A stretch of 64,000 nt of DNA, from the NCBI GenBank assembly GCA_024509875.1, contig JAMPIV010008527.1, positions 248,001 to 312,000 of the forward strand, read 5' to 3'. The DNA comes from Oreohelix idahoensis (lineage: Eukaryota > Mollusca > Gastropoda > Stylommatophora > Oreohelicidae). Below the pieces are notes generated by a model, which saw nothing but the letters and a program-made list of their open reading frames with translations, did not search any database and was not told the origin of the DNA. This document shows, piece after piece, positions 41,620 through 51,479 of the stretch (position 1 is its first letter; each line of letters begins with the position of its first letter). Position numbers and translations under genes: made by a program.

Positions 41620-43146
41620 TTACTTACTTAGTCGTTCCCCTTCTACCGTGAGGTGTAGAGGTTTGGAAGAGATAGCGCCAGACTATTCTATCGGCTGTCT
41701 TCCTCCTGGCCTGGTTCCATTCTAGTCCTCGGTCCTTCAAAGATTGTCTAATGTTGTCCTCCCAGCGGACTCTGGGTCGTCCTCGGGGTCTGGATCCTTG
41801 GCTCTTTGTTTCCCATGCTTGTCGTGGTAGCCGATCTTCTCCCATTCTGCAGACATGGCCAAACCATCTTAGTTGGGACTGTTCTACTTGGGTCTGTAGG
41901 GGGTGGCATTTTAGGCCTTGACGTATCGTCTGGTTGCGTACCATGTCTCTTCTTGTTACTTCAACCACCTTCCTCAGATACCTCATTTCTGAGGTTTGGA
42001 TCTGGCTTTTATGGGTTGTAGTCATTGCCCATGACTCGAATCCATATGTCAAGACTGGGACATAGGTGGAGCGGTATACAGCCATCTTCGTTTTCTTACC
42101 AACCTCTCTCTTGCTGAGGAATCCTCGATTTATGGCCTGAAAAAGTCTCCCAACCGCTGCTTTTCGAGTGGCCAACTCTTCTTTGATGCCTCCCTTTCGG
42201 TCTATAATAGCTCCGAGGTATTTAAAGTGGTCGACCTGCTCCAGGACCTGTTCTCCCAGCTTAATCTGATGTCTTCTTTCTTCTCGTGATATCACCATGG
42301 ATTTTGTTTTAGAGCTGCTTATGACCATCCCTCTCTTCTCCAGTTCTTCCTTCCAAACTTGCAGGTTGGATTGGAGATGTGCCTCTGATTTAGCAATCAG
42401 GGCAACATCATCAGCAAATGCCAGCTCTGAAATATAGACCTGTCTCATCTTCCAGTACCCCACTGAATACTTTCTTGTTCTCTCCTTACATGCCTTGATG
42501 ACATCGTCCATAAGGAGTATGAAGAGGTAAGGTGATAGGATATCACCTTGTCTTACACCAGTGGTGGTCCTGAACTCTTCTGACTTATGGTTTGCTGTCC
42601 TCACATAATTTCTGCAAGACTTGTAGAAGATCTGTATAGCATGAATCAGAGGTGCTGGAATATTCTTCCTTGCCAAACAGTCCCAAAGTTTGCTCCAAGG
42701 GACCCTGTCAAACGCCTTTTCCAGATCTATGAAACAAAGATGGATCTCTCTCTTATACTCAAGGGCCTTTTCACTCAGCTGTCTGAGTGTGAAGATTAGG
42801 TCTTGAGTACTTCGGTTTGCTCGGAATCCGCACTGGACCTCATCCAATTGTGGCTCAGCTAGGCGTCGGAGTCTCTGCTCTAGGATTCTAGAGTAGATTT
42901 TTCCAGGGACACTGAGAAGGGATATGCCTCTATGGTTTCCACACTGTCGACGTTCACCGTTTTTGAAAATTGGTGTTATGATGGCGATCTCCCAATCCTT
43001 TGGTATGGTCTTGTTGCACCATGCTGCCTGTAGGACCCTTAGGAGTAACAGGTCGCCTGATGCTCCCATGTACTTAACCATTTCTGGTGTTATACCATCA
43101 TGCCCTGCTGCTTTGCCCATCTTGATTTTCTCCAGTGCTGCCTTCA
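41620..43146 (-). mobile_element. LINE C, 1.5-kb 5'-truncated insertion
   Basis: A perfect 19-bp duplication GTTGCAAAAAAACTGTTAC (41601-41619, 43147-43165). 3' tail AAGTAAGTAAG on the minus strand. Inserted into the Gmr1 LTR. Confidence 0.96.
41624..43146 (-). CDS. LINE C reverse transcriptase, intact frame without endonuclease
   Basis: About 507 codons open from the truncation point to the stop near the tail. RT blocks: GKAAGHDGITPEMVKYMG, NHRGISLLSVPGKIYSRILE, ECVQCGFR-like VQCGFRANRSTQDLIFTLRQ, CFIDLEKAFDRVPWSKLWDC, TGVRQGDILSPYLFILLMDD and LAFADDVALIAKSEAHLQ (FADD near 42407-42418). It then reads VDHFKYLGAIIDRKGG, WFGHVCRMGEDRLP and RGRPRVRWEDNIRQSLK. No start codon belongs to the element because the 5' part with the endonuclease was not copied. 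The unbroken frame means a recent insertion. Confidence 0.94.
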
Positions 43147-43640
43147 GTTGCAAAAAAACTGTTACAATTGATAAATGATGGTAATCCTATCGGCTGGCTC
43201 TATGGTGAGTGCCGATTCTGAAACAGCGTAAATTCTGGATGATACATTTGAATACGACGGTCAGTCGTCAGATAATGTTATTTTTCTGCACAACCCCAGT
43301 GGGCTGATAAAATTGAAAAAAATATTGCTGATTTGTGTAAGTCCAGTTAACTGTACAAGTTAAAATGTTTCTCGTTTATCGTAGGCTCACAAATGAAATT
43401 GGTGACGCACAAGTCAAGAAAAAGACAACATTAACCCATCAGTAAATGAAGAAAAGACCGCTGGACGCCCTTGGTCAGGTCAGAACATCAGAATGAAATG
43501 ATCCCCATGAATGCTATTAACACATTTAGCGAATATTGTTCTAGTCACGCGTGTTTGGACTATCCAAAAATTCTGAGTGACATCTGAAAGCAGGTTTAAG
43601 AAATCACAGTTTATATATCATCATGGTTCTCTGATCTATA

Positions 43641-44018
43641 TAAGTATTTAAACCAATAAAACTGTATTGAATCAGTTTTACAAATAACGGTTCACAGGAA
43701 ACAAGGGACGTTTCGGGTTTTACCCTTCATCAGCCACAATTACAAACAGGTGACAAGGACAAGAATTACATATAGGTACTGCAAAAACATACGATGATGA
43801 GAAATATACAACAAATGGGCGATACAAGCAGATGGAAAAAGTAAACAACAACAGTGATGAGAGAAAAAAAGAACAATAATAATACAAAAAAATCGTAAAA
43901 TCTAAAAGAAATATCGAAACAAGAAAGTAAATAATCAACGAAACGAAAAAAAGAGAATAAACAAAACTTTGGAACAAGTAAAAGTATACTGAGCTCGAAT
44001 TCTTTATTTATTTATTTA
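43641..44018 (-). mobile_element. Penelope/retrozyme-like insertion with hammerhead-like core
   Basis: A 378-bp insertion with a perfect 14-bp duplication TTCTCTGATCTATA (43627-43640, 44019-44032). No coding frame. It ends on the + strand in (TTTA)n at 44003-44018. The minus strand holds a hammerhead-ribozyme-like core. Penelope-like elements and animal retrozymes combine such cores with 10-15-bp duplications. Strand is set from the ribozyme motif. Confidence 0.65.
43707..43733 (-). ncRNA. Hammerhead ribozyme-like core
   Basis: The minus strand reads CTGATGA, then AGGGTAAAACCC (3-bp stem, short loop), then GAAAC and GTCC. These are the two invariant hammerhead core segments in the right order with a stem II between them and GTC at the expected cleavage place. 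Stem I pairing (GTGG against CCTTG) is weak, so this copy may no longer self-cleave. Confidence 0.5.
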
Positions 44019-44569
44019 TTCTCTGATCTATAGATGATGCTACTTTTCACACTATAGTGTATAGCAGAGAATCAGAAACATGAGTTCCCCAAGATAAAGG
44101 TTTTACGGTCGCTCTGTCGGGCGTTGATAATCGACATCAGAGATTTAAATTGGTGTAACGGTGTTCTCGAAGATTTTGCCCGCTTCTGAAGATCAAACAG
44201 CTCGGGATTTCCCTCTGTGTACGAACTTCAAAAGGTACTCCGGGAAAGATTTTTGCCCGTGAGTCTACTTCAAAAAATCCGGCGTTATTCACGTGTGGTC
44301 TGTCAGGTATCCGATGATTGACAGATCAGCTCGCGTGATAAACTTAGGTAAACAAACCTGATTCGCTCCCTGTTATGGCTGGCAGATCACGAAAGTTTGT
44401 AAACAACTTCGTTTGATTATGTTTAAAGAAAAGAGGTGTGGATGAAAATTAAGCTTGAGTGAGTAAGACAGGCAGAAAAATGCTTGGTTTTGCTAGCAAA
44501 TCATAGAACGCTAACGGGATTACAAAGGCTGTCAGATTACTGTAGGTTATATTTCAATTATACGTCACA

Positions 44570-45084
44570 CCAACCACTGCATTATACATACAATGGAGGA
44601 TTCACCCCAGCTAGGAAACTTGAGTGACTACAACTGAACAATTTGCAGTGAAAATTATTATTGTTTTTCCAGACTGCAGTTTCTCTGGCGTTTGATATGG
44701 CGTTTTCTAATATCTGTTGCTATATCTCTTCCCTGTTTTGAGTATATCTTCCGTCACACTGTTGAGCTTTGAGATGTTTGTACTTTGATTTACCGTTTTT
44801 TTTCCTGCCCTTGAGATTAACTCATGTATTTTTATTGTGGATTCACTGCTTTGTAATTTTTTGTAATTTATCTTACCTTTGTACTGAACATTTGTGGTGA
44901 ATATTTTGTTTTTCCTTAACCATTCTCCTTTACTCTGGTAGTTACATCAGTGCTCAGCAACCGGTGAGCCGTGGGTACCTGCCTGGTATGCCATGACGCC
45001 AGGCAGAATGCACCATATAATGATATATAAAATTATATGTTATGGTAAAATATTACGAAAGAATTTCACATATACAATTTTACA
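44570..45084. other. Spacer right of the Gmr1 element
   Basis: No ORF or family recognised. A TTTTTTTTCC-type pyrimidine run lies near 44800. Confidence 0.4.
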
Positions 45085-45475
45085 AATAATAAGTTGAGTC
45101 GTCATTATCCACCACAAGTGGAAAGCAGAGCATCCAGGCCATCAAAACAATGATCCATATTACCAGTTCAGCAGAAGTGAACAAGTGGTCATCTTCAGAC
45201 TTTGCACAGGTCATAACAGATTGAGATACCATCTATTCAACAAATTAAAGATAGGAACTACTGATGAGTGTGACTGTGGCACCGATAAAATGACTGCCGA
45301 ACATCTGCTTCAAAGATGCCCAACATATGAGGAACAGAGACAACACATATGGCCATCACCAGTACCATTCCTGGAGAAAATCTACGGAGATATCAACAGC
45401 CTCAGGCTGACCACTACTTTCTTTGAACTTATTCAAGTTGGCATCTGAGGGTGAACGAAGAAGAAGAAGATTATC
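45085..45475 (+). mobile_element. I-like LINE 3' end
   Basis: Frame 45185-45448 encodes VVIFRLCTGHNRLRYHLFNK, then a Cys-rich end DECDCGTDKMTAEHLLQRCP typical of RNase H-bearing LINEs, and stops. The nucleotide end is GAGGGTGAACGAAGAAGAAG. RNase H itself is not included. Confidence 0.85.
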
Positions 45476-45499
45476 CACCAATCCATTGAAGTGATGATC

Positions 45500-46440
45500 C
45501 ACACTTCCACAAGCAGGGCTGGCCGCAAACATCAATCCAGTTCTAAAGAAAAACAAGCCAGTTGAAGAGCCCGGGATCTACAGACCAGTCTGACTAACCT
45601 CAGCTATTGTGAAACTCACTGAGATAATGGTGAATCACAGGCTCTGCTGGTGGCTGGAAAGCAAAAAAAGTCATCTATGATAGACAGGCTTCAGAAAAGG
45701 TTGCAGAACAGACAATAAATTCTTTCATTTTGTGCACACAAAAAAACAAAAAGTGTATTCCAAGAGGGTAAACACACCACAACTCTTTTCATCGATCTGC
45801 AGCAAGCATACAACACAGTATGGAGACACGGGTTCTTCGCCAAAATGATAAAAATGGCCATACACGGAAATAAAAATGTAGATCTGGGTTAAAACTGTCC
45901 TAAATAATAGAACATTACAAACAAGAGTAGTAGGAACTAAATCATCCACATAACAAAATAACATTGGAGGGGGTTGTACTACAGTGGTCTGCATTGAGTT
46001 GCCTCTTCTTCATAAATGATAGATTTCTTCCGCCTCACCTTGAATGTATCAAAAGCTCTGTATGCAGATGACCGGCTCATCTGAACAGCAAAAAAAAAAT
46101 ACAGCAAAATGGCGCAAGCTACACTGAATAGCTACAATAATTGTGTACTGCAAGCTCTGGAAACTAAAAATAAACTCGCAAAAAACAGAATGCAGTATTT
46201 TTTTTCCTAACATGGAGCATCTAAAAAGCAAGAAAATGTATCAATTAAAACTCGACAGACAACTACTTTGGAGAAGAAAATCCAGCTTATCTAAGAGTGG
46301 GGCTAGGCAGACAGCTACTTCTCAAAACTGCCCTGCACAAAATGAAAGACAAGGCCAGTAGACGCCTGGACACTGTGAAAGATCTTGCAAGCACAAGATG
46401 AAGAACAGGAAACGTAAATCTCAGACAGCTGTACTAGGAA
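45500..46440 (+). mobile_element. I-like LINE reverse transcriptase remnant
   Basis: Readable pieces across several frames: NPVLKKNKPVEEPGIYRPV, TLFIDLQQAYNTVWRHGFFA (RT Asp block), YADD-like CRWPAD region at about 46055 (TATGCAGATGACCGG), and later basic stretches. Many stops; heavily decayed. Confidence 0.65.
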
Positions 46441-46529
46441 TATGTACGTACGTCATGGATAATAACCTGCTACTGCAGTCGGTAATGAACAAAACCACCC
46501 AAAACCAAGCTCATGTTCATAAATGGGTG

Positions 46530-46862
46530 TAGCAAAGAAGACATTTGACAAGATCACTTCTGTAGAACTGATGACACGAAACAGACAAGTGCCAGATGAA
46601 CAATAGATGAGAAGAAGACGCTGGAAATGGATAGGACATACACTGAGCAAACCTGTTGATAGCATTACTACACTGTCCTTGTTCTGGAATCTCCGGGGTA
46701 ATAGAGGCAGAGAAAGACCAAGGAACACATGGGGAAGAGAGTTGCAGACAGACATGAAGGTGATGAAGAAGACATAGAAAGACCTGGAGCGGATGGCACG
46801 GGACAGGAAGACTTGATATAAGGCCTATGCTTTATGCTCCTTAGGGAGCTGGAAGGTGATTT
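46530..46862 (+). mobile_element. LINE D 3' end
   Basis: Encodes SVELMTRNRQVPDEQ, MRRRRWKWIGHTLSKPVDSI, TTLSLFWNLRGNRGRERPRN, TWGRELQTDMKVMKK, with stops, ending in TTTATGCTCCTTAGGGAGCT, the family 3' end. Confidence 0.85.
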
Positions 46863-46875
46863 GTGATGTCACATA

Positions 46876-46901
46876 AGTGGGGGGGGGGTGGGGGGGTGTT
46901 A
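46876..46901 (+). repeat. G-rich run
   Basis: A T-interrupted run of about 20 G residues in a 26-bp window on the plus strand. It could form a G-quadruplex. Directly follows a LINE D end. Confidence 0.8.
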
Positions 46902-47149
46902 GGTCTAGGTTTTGGTGACGATATGTGACAAGGTTCTAGGGGAAGTGGGGTTAAGCAATGACAAAAATTGCGTGATGTCATATGTGGACGATCCCAAATC
47001 GTCAAGCAGAAATTACAACAAAAACACCACTTCCCAGCAATACTCCTCCAATTTAAATAAGAAATCTTTAAGGCTTCAGAAATCATAATCTTCAATGATT
47101 AAAAATCTACACTTAGACTTTAGAAGAATACCTCCAAACTGACAATAAA

Positions 47150-47770
47150 CAAATAATACAGATGGCTGAAAAAATAGACAGCCTGCTTAACATCAGCGTC
47201 ACTCTTCGGTGGATACCAGGCAAAACTCGTGAACATACCAGTCAAAGAAAAAGCAGACCGACTAGCAAAACTAGGAACAAGAATCGTTCAAACAAACACT
47301 CCTGCTAATACGCAGACAGCTAAACGAATACACCAAAACAACGTCAAAGAGGAATGGCTGAAGCGATGGACAAGAGTCTGCAAGACTTGCCTTTTATAAA
47401 GAAATGGTCCATCCCAAGAACAATGGCAACAACAGTAACCTCCGATGTATGAAGCAAAACACAATCTTCTAGCTTAGACCAGAACATACCAGACTCAACA
47501 AGCATTTAAACAAACTGACCTCCTTCCATGAGCCTTGTTGCCGCATGTGTACACATCCATATGAAACAGTTCATCATGTGCTGTTCACTTGCCCAGGACT
47601 CTCCGTAGAAAGAAGAAAGCTACTGCCGGGCTCATCAACAATCACAAACACTCTTTACAGCACCAATCAACAGCAACAGAACACATGCAAATTCTTCAAC
47701 TTGGCATTGGCTGAGAAATAACGACAAGCACACACAACAGCCCTTGTTCAAAAGCAACAAAGCAAAAACA
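47150..47770 (+). mobile_element. Decayed RNase H-type LINE 3' end
   Basis: ISVTLRWIPGKTREHTSQRK resembles the RNase H WVPGHxGxxGNExAD block. Later, in other frames, come RPEHTRLNKHLNKLTSFHEP and CCRMCTHPYETVHHVLFTCP, the Cys/His C-terminal signature. Several frameshifts and stops. Confidence 0.65.
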
Positions 47771-48039
47771 TAAAAAAATACTCTAGTCCATCACAATACA
47801 TTATGAATCGTTGTCTTATGACTGCAGTGAATGTTTAAATATTTACCACATCACCCACTTATATAGCTGGTCATCTCTACTCATAAAGCTGGACCCAGTA
47901 TAGCAAAGTCTCTAACACTTTATTTCCCTGCGTCAGTATCTGCTATTGGACTACCGTTACATTTATCTTTTTACCCACTTAAGTATTGTTGTTGTTCGTC
48001 CATCACAAGTGATGAAGACCACTCTGTTCATCCAATTAT

Positions 48040-48300
48040 TAGGATGTTAGGATAGTCTATGAGTACGAAGGTGACTGATGAGCCCGATGCGGGCCTGGAA
48101 GGATCTCGGACAGTGTGGGCAGGGAATGTTTGCTTCATGTGAAGGTTTTGTTTCACGATCTTTTCTAGCTTGTCTCCGCTGTTCCGCTGCTGCTCTTCTG
48201 GAAGATTCGCATGCCACTGCACCTTTACGAAGAGATGTGCGCCAGGCAGTTCGGTCTTGCGCAGCAGCTTCCCATGTGTCTGGGTTTTTTTAATGAAGCC
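48040..48300 (-). pseudogene. LINE E C-terminal zinc finger, out of frame
   Basis: After the main ORF stops, the minus strand in another frame reads LPEEQQRNSGDKLEKIVKQN-like and, in a third, RETKPSHEANIPCPHCPRSF followed by QARIGLISHLRT. CPHC plus HLRTH is a C2H2 finger, a known C-terminal feature of some invertebrate RTE-like LINEs. At least one frameshift (near 48290, in a T-run) detaches it from RT. Confidence 0.75.
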
Positions 48301-50028
48301 TTAAGCGTGTCTTTGAAGCGCTTTTTCTGGCCACCATGGGAGCGTCTACCCTTCTGCATCTCACCATAAAAGAGTATCGATGGTCTGGCATGCGGACTAC
48401 ATGACCTGCCCAGCGAATCTGTGACTGCATCAGAATAGTATCGATGCTAGGGATACCAGCTCTGTCAAGAACGGCGGTATCTGGGATCTTGTCTTGCCAT
48501 TTGATGTTCATTATCTTCCTGAGACAGACTGTATGGAAGTGGTTGAGCTTTTTTACGTGGCGCCTGTATACAGTCCATGTTTCACATGCATAAAGCAGCA
48601 CTGGAAGCACCGCAGCTCTGTATACCTTCAGCTTTGTCTGTAGACTAATGCCACTTCGATGCCAGACGTTGGTGTATAGTCTGCCAAATGTGCTGCTGGC
48701 TTTGGAGATCCTAGTGTTCACCTCATCATCAATGACGATGTTCTGGGATAGTGTACTACCAAGGTATGTGAACCTGTTCACAACATTCAGTTTCTCACCA
48801 TTTACCTTGATGACTGGCTCAGTATAAATTGTGCCAGGAGCTGGTTGGTACATGATTTCTGTTTTCCCCGTGTTGATGGTAAGCCCAAAGTTGGAGCAGG
48901 CTTCGGAGAATCTATCAACGCTACGCTGCAGATCAGCCTCTGAGCCAGCACTGAGGGCACAATCGTCAGCAAACAGAAGATCCCTGATGGTGTGTGATTT
49001 GACCTTGGTTTTTGCTTGAAGCCTCCTAAGGTTAAACAATTTTCCATCAATACGATATCTGATGTCGATTCCTGTGTCCCCGTCTCTGAAAGCATCAGTC
49101 AGCATAGCAGAAAACATGATACTGAAAAGCGTCGGTGCAAGTACACATCCTTGTTTAACTCCATTTGAGACTGGGAAAGGCTCTGATAGCTCACCGTTTT
49201 CCTGAACTCTAGCCTGCATTCCATCATGCAGCTGCTGCACTATTGTGATAAATTTCTTTGGGCAGCCGTATTTTGCCATGATCTTCCATAGACCCTCTCT
49301 ACTGACCGTGTCGAACGCCTTTGTCAAGTCGATGAAAGCTGTGTACAGGTCACAGTGCTGTTCTTGGCATTTTTCTTGAAGCTGTCTTGCAGCGAACACC
49401 ATATCGGTGGTTCCACGTTCTTTCCGGAATCCACACTGACTTTCAGGTAGAAGACCTTTGTCAAGATGAGCCGTAAGGCGATTAAGAAGGATTCTGGCAA
49501 ATATCTTCCCAGCGATTGATAGTAGTGAGATGCCTCGATGATTGTTACAGTCTTGGCGATTACCTTTACGTTTATAAAGATGTATAATTGACGCATCCTT
49601 GAGATTGTGTGGGATGGTTTCACTCTGCCACATTTGCTGGAAGACCATGTGAAGTTTCTCTATCAGAACTGTACCGCCATCTTTATAGACCTCAACAGGA
49701 ATTGAATCGGAGCCGGGGGCCTTTCCACTAGAAAGTTGACGAATCGCTTTTTGAGTCTATTCCAAAGTCGGTATATCATCTAGTGCTTCATTTATAGGAA
49801 TTTGGGGCAGTCGGTTGATGGCTTCATCGTTAATAGATGATGGCTGGTTCAGAATATTATTAAAGTGTTCGACCCAGCGTTGGAGAATTTTTTCCTTGTC
49901 TGTAATTAGTGTTTTTCCATCTGTATTAAGGAGGGGAAATAATCCTGATGATGTATTATAGAGGTCATGACGCTCAATGGGGAAATGATCCTGATGATGT
50001 ATTATAGAGGTCATGACGCTCAATGTGA
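48290..50028 (-). pseudogene. LINE E reverse transcriptase, one nonsense codon
   Basis: The frame begins near 50028, passes ILQRWVEHFNNILNQPSSIN and meets a TAG at about 49757 (NEALDDIPTLE-stop). It then continues in the same frame: LSSGKAPGSDSIPVEVYKDG, CNNHRGISLLSIAGKIFARI, ESQCGFRKERGTTDMVFAAR, YTAFIDLTKAFDTVSREGLW, GVKQGCVLAPTLFSIMFSAM, DLLFADDCALSAGSEADLQR, VVNRFTYLGSTLSQNIVI and IRWAGHVVRMPDHRYS. The RT core is complete. The endonuclease is absent because of truncation. Confidence 0.92.
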
Positions 50029-50735
50029 GCAACCCTGAGCCCATATCAGTAAGGAATCAGCAACTGGAGCAGACAGATGCCTTCACATACCTAGGATGCA
50101 TAGTAACACCAGACGGCGGAGCAAGCAAAGACATCAACAACAGAATGAACAAAGCAAGAACAGCCTTTTTTAGTCTAAACAACATCTGGAAGTCCTCTCA
50201 GTACAGCACAAGCACAAAATTAGGATTATATCAGAGCTGTGTGCTTTCTGTGCTTCTCTATGGCGCGGAGAGCTGGAGAGTTACAGAGAAGGAAATGTCG
50301 AAATTGTCCTCTTTTCACACAACATGCCTAAGAAAAATTCACCGAATCTTTTAGCCAAATACCATCACCAACCAAGATCTGCTTACTCGGAGCAAGCAAG
50401 AGGACGTGCACACCATCATAGCTGGCAGACGCTGGAGCTGGGTTGGCCATGTCCTCAGAAGAGACCCCGATGCCATCACAAGAACAGCTATGCTATGGAC
50501 CCCTGAAGGAAAACGAAAGAAAGGCCGACCAAAAACAACTTGGCGGAGGACTGTGGAGGCTGAGATGCAAAGAATGAACCAGAGTTGGGGCACTGTACGA
50601 AGGATGGCCGCCGACCGAGCAAAGTGGAATCAATTTGTTGTTGCCCAACAAGACGCCACCAGGCGTAATGGCCACTGACTGCTTTGACGGTCGGCGGCTA
50701 AGGATCAAAGAAGAAGAAGAAGGATTATAGTGTGC
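50022..50735 (+). mobile_element. LINE A, longest copy, 5'-truncated
   Basis: Reads DAFTYLGCIVTPDGGASKDI, YGAESWRVTEKEMSKLSSFH, CLRKIHRIF, one TAG (at 50350, probably a former Trp), then NTITNQDLLTRSKQEDVHTI, GRRWSWVGHVLRRDPDAITR, GRPKTTWRRTVEAEMQRMNQ and SWGTVRRMAADRAKWNQFVV, ending in the family tail GGATCAAAGAAGAAGAAGAA. Only the RT thumb and C-terminus are present. Confidence 0.9.
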
Positions 50736-51020
50736 CGTGAAATTTTGAAGGACACTTCCGTGTGCCGTTAAGCACAAAAAAAAATAAAGTTGCGTTGCAC
50801 TGTTCTGGATGACCATTCGAGATGGTGAGAAGCAGAAGGGGTTAATCGGGCTTGCGACACCCTTTGAACTCTAGGAAATTGGCAATTATGTGGCTACACC
50901 GGTGGTATTTTATTCGGAGCATACTCTGGGGCAAACACCGGGCTACGTCACATACTGTCTCCGAGCAATGCAGCGGTGGGCTAGAGAAGTTATATTTATA
51001 AAATCACATCTCGAAACAAG
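50736..51020 (+). promoter_or_regulatory. TTC17 upstream region and 5' UTR
   Basis: No ORF. The last 285 bp before the ATG contain no LINE sequence. TATATTTATAAAAT at 50990-51003 is TATA-like but too close to the ATG for a long 5' UTR. The true start site cannot be placed. Confidence 0.4.
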
Positions 51021-51134
51021 ATGGCGTCGACCATAACAGTGGTCTTGCTCGTCGGTTTAATTTTACTGAGATGCACAATCAGTAATGGTTCTACTCATTG
51101 GATTGTTACAGAGGATGGGAAAATACAATCACAG
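51021..51134 (+). CDS. TTC17: TTC17 exon 1 (signal peptide)
   Basis: The ATG at 51021 opens 38 codons ending exactly at a CAG|GTGCAT donor. Residues 1-22 (MASTITVVLLVGLILLRCTI and on) form a signal peptide. THWIVTEDGKIQSQ follows, which matches the opening of vertebrate TTC17 (THWVVTEDGKIQQQ). TTC17 is a large tetratricopeptide-repeat protein linked to actin assembly and primary cilium formation. The repeats themselves lie beyond this window. The intron is phase 0. Confidence 0.92.
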
Positions 51135-51308
51135 GTGCATACAATGATACACCGAATTTATTTTTGTGCGACTTTTTTGTAAATATACTTTTCATTGTTT
51201 CTGCCAGATCAGAGAGTCAAAGGCCAGGCCTAGGCTAGGCTATATATTTTTAATTAAACGCTACGTGTTTTTAGTTCTGTTAGACAGTAAAATCGAGTGG
51301 ATTATGGG

Positions 51309-51479
51309 ATAATCTTTACCTTTAGTGCCGTCGAGTATGTATAATAGGTATGTGTATTTTCGTACCATTTAGAGTTAGGGTTGGGTTTAGGATTATGTTA
51401 TCCTAACCCTAATCCTAATTCAGTAGGCCTACACATATTATACATAGGCCTACTCGACGGCACTAAAGGTAAGGATTAT
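51309..51479. mobile_element. Foldback MITE in TTC17 intron 1
   Basis: A near-perfect inverted repeat: the left arm ATAATCTTTACCTTTAGTGC and the following CGTCGAGTA pair with the right arm TACTCGACGG CACTAAAGG. An inner hairpin pairs TTAGGGTTGGG-TTTAGGAT with ATCCTAACCCTAA. The whole 171 bp can fold into one long stem. It begins 175 bp after the exon 1 donor. Confidence 0.8.

Larger units (their letters stand above)
22521..44569 (-). mobile_element. Gmr1-type Ty3/gypsy retrotransposon, composite with nested insertions
   Basis: Long LTRs bound it at 22521-25233 and 40415-44569. In its own (minus) orientation these start TGTGACGTATAA and end CCTATCA or CCTATCG. Between them, reading leftward, lie the gag coiled coil, SCAN-like gag, protease, integrase, reverse transcriptase and RNase H. 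The integrase-before-RT order marks the Gmr1 lineage; ordinary gypsy elements have it last. Flanks CCTAC (22516-22520) and CCAAC (44570-44574) may be a decayed 5-bp duplication. The frames are broken by a deletion, a nonsense codon and several insertions, so it is inactive and is the oldest layer here. Confidence 0.88.
40415..44569 (-). repeat. Gmr1 5' LTR, with three insertions
   Basis: Same blocks as the 3' LTR. After removing the insertions at 40988-41293, 41620-43146 and 43641-44018 it is also about 1.9 kb. Small differences between the two LTRs (single bases, (AC)n length, short indels) are far more frequent than between the SURL LTRs. Confidence 0.9.
47981..50028 (-). mobile_element. 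LINE E, RTE-like, 5'-truncated, (CAA)n tail
   Basis: The minus-strand 3' end reads GATGGACGAACAACAACAA. It carries RT plus a zinc-finger C-terminus. The 5' end meets a plus-strand LINE A copy in a head-to-head junction at about 50022. A 46-bp tandem duplication sits at the 5' end (49936-50022). Confidence 0.9.

Noticed and set aside
51360..51420. Interstitial telomere from GTTAGGG and CCCTAA motifs
   Set aside because: Only one or two irregular units, explained by the inner hairpin of the foldback MITE.
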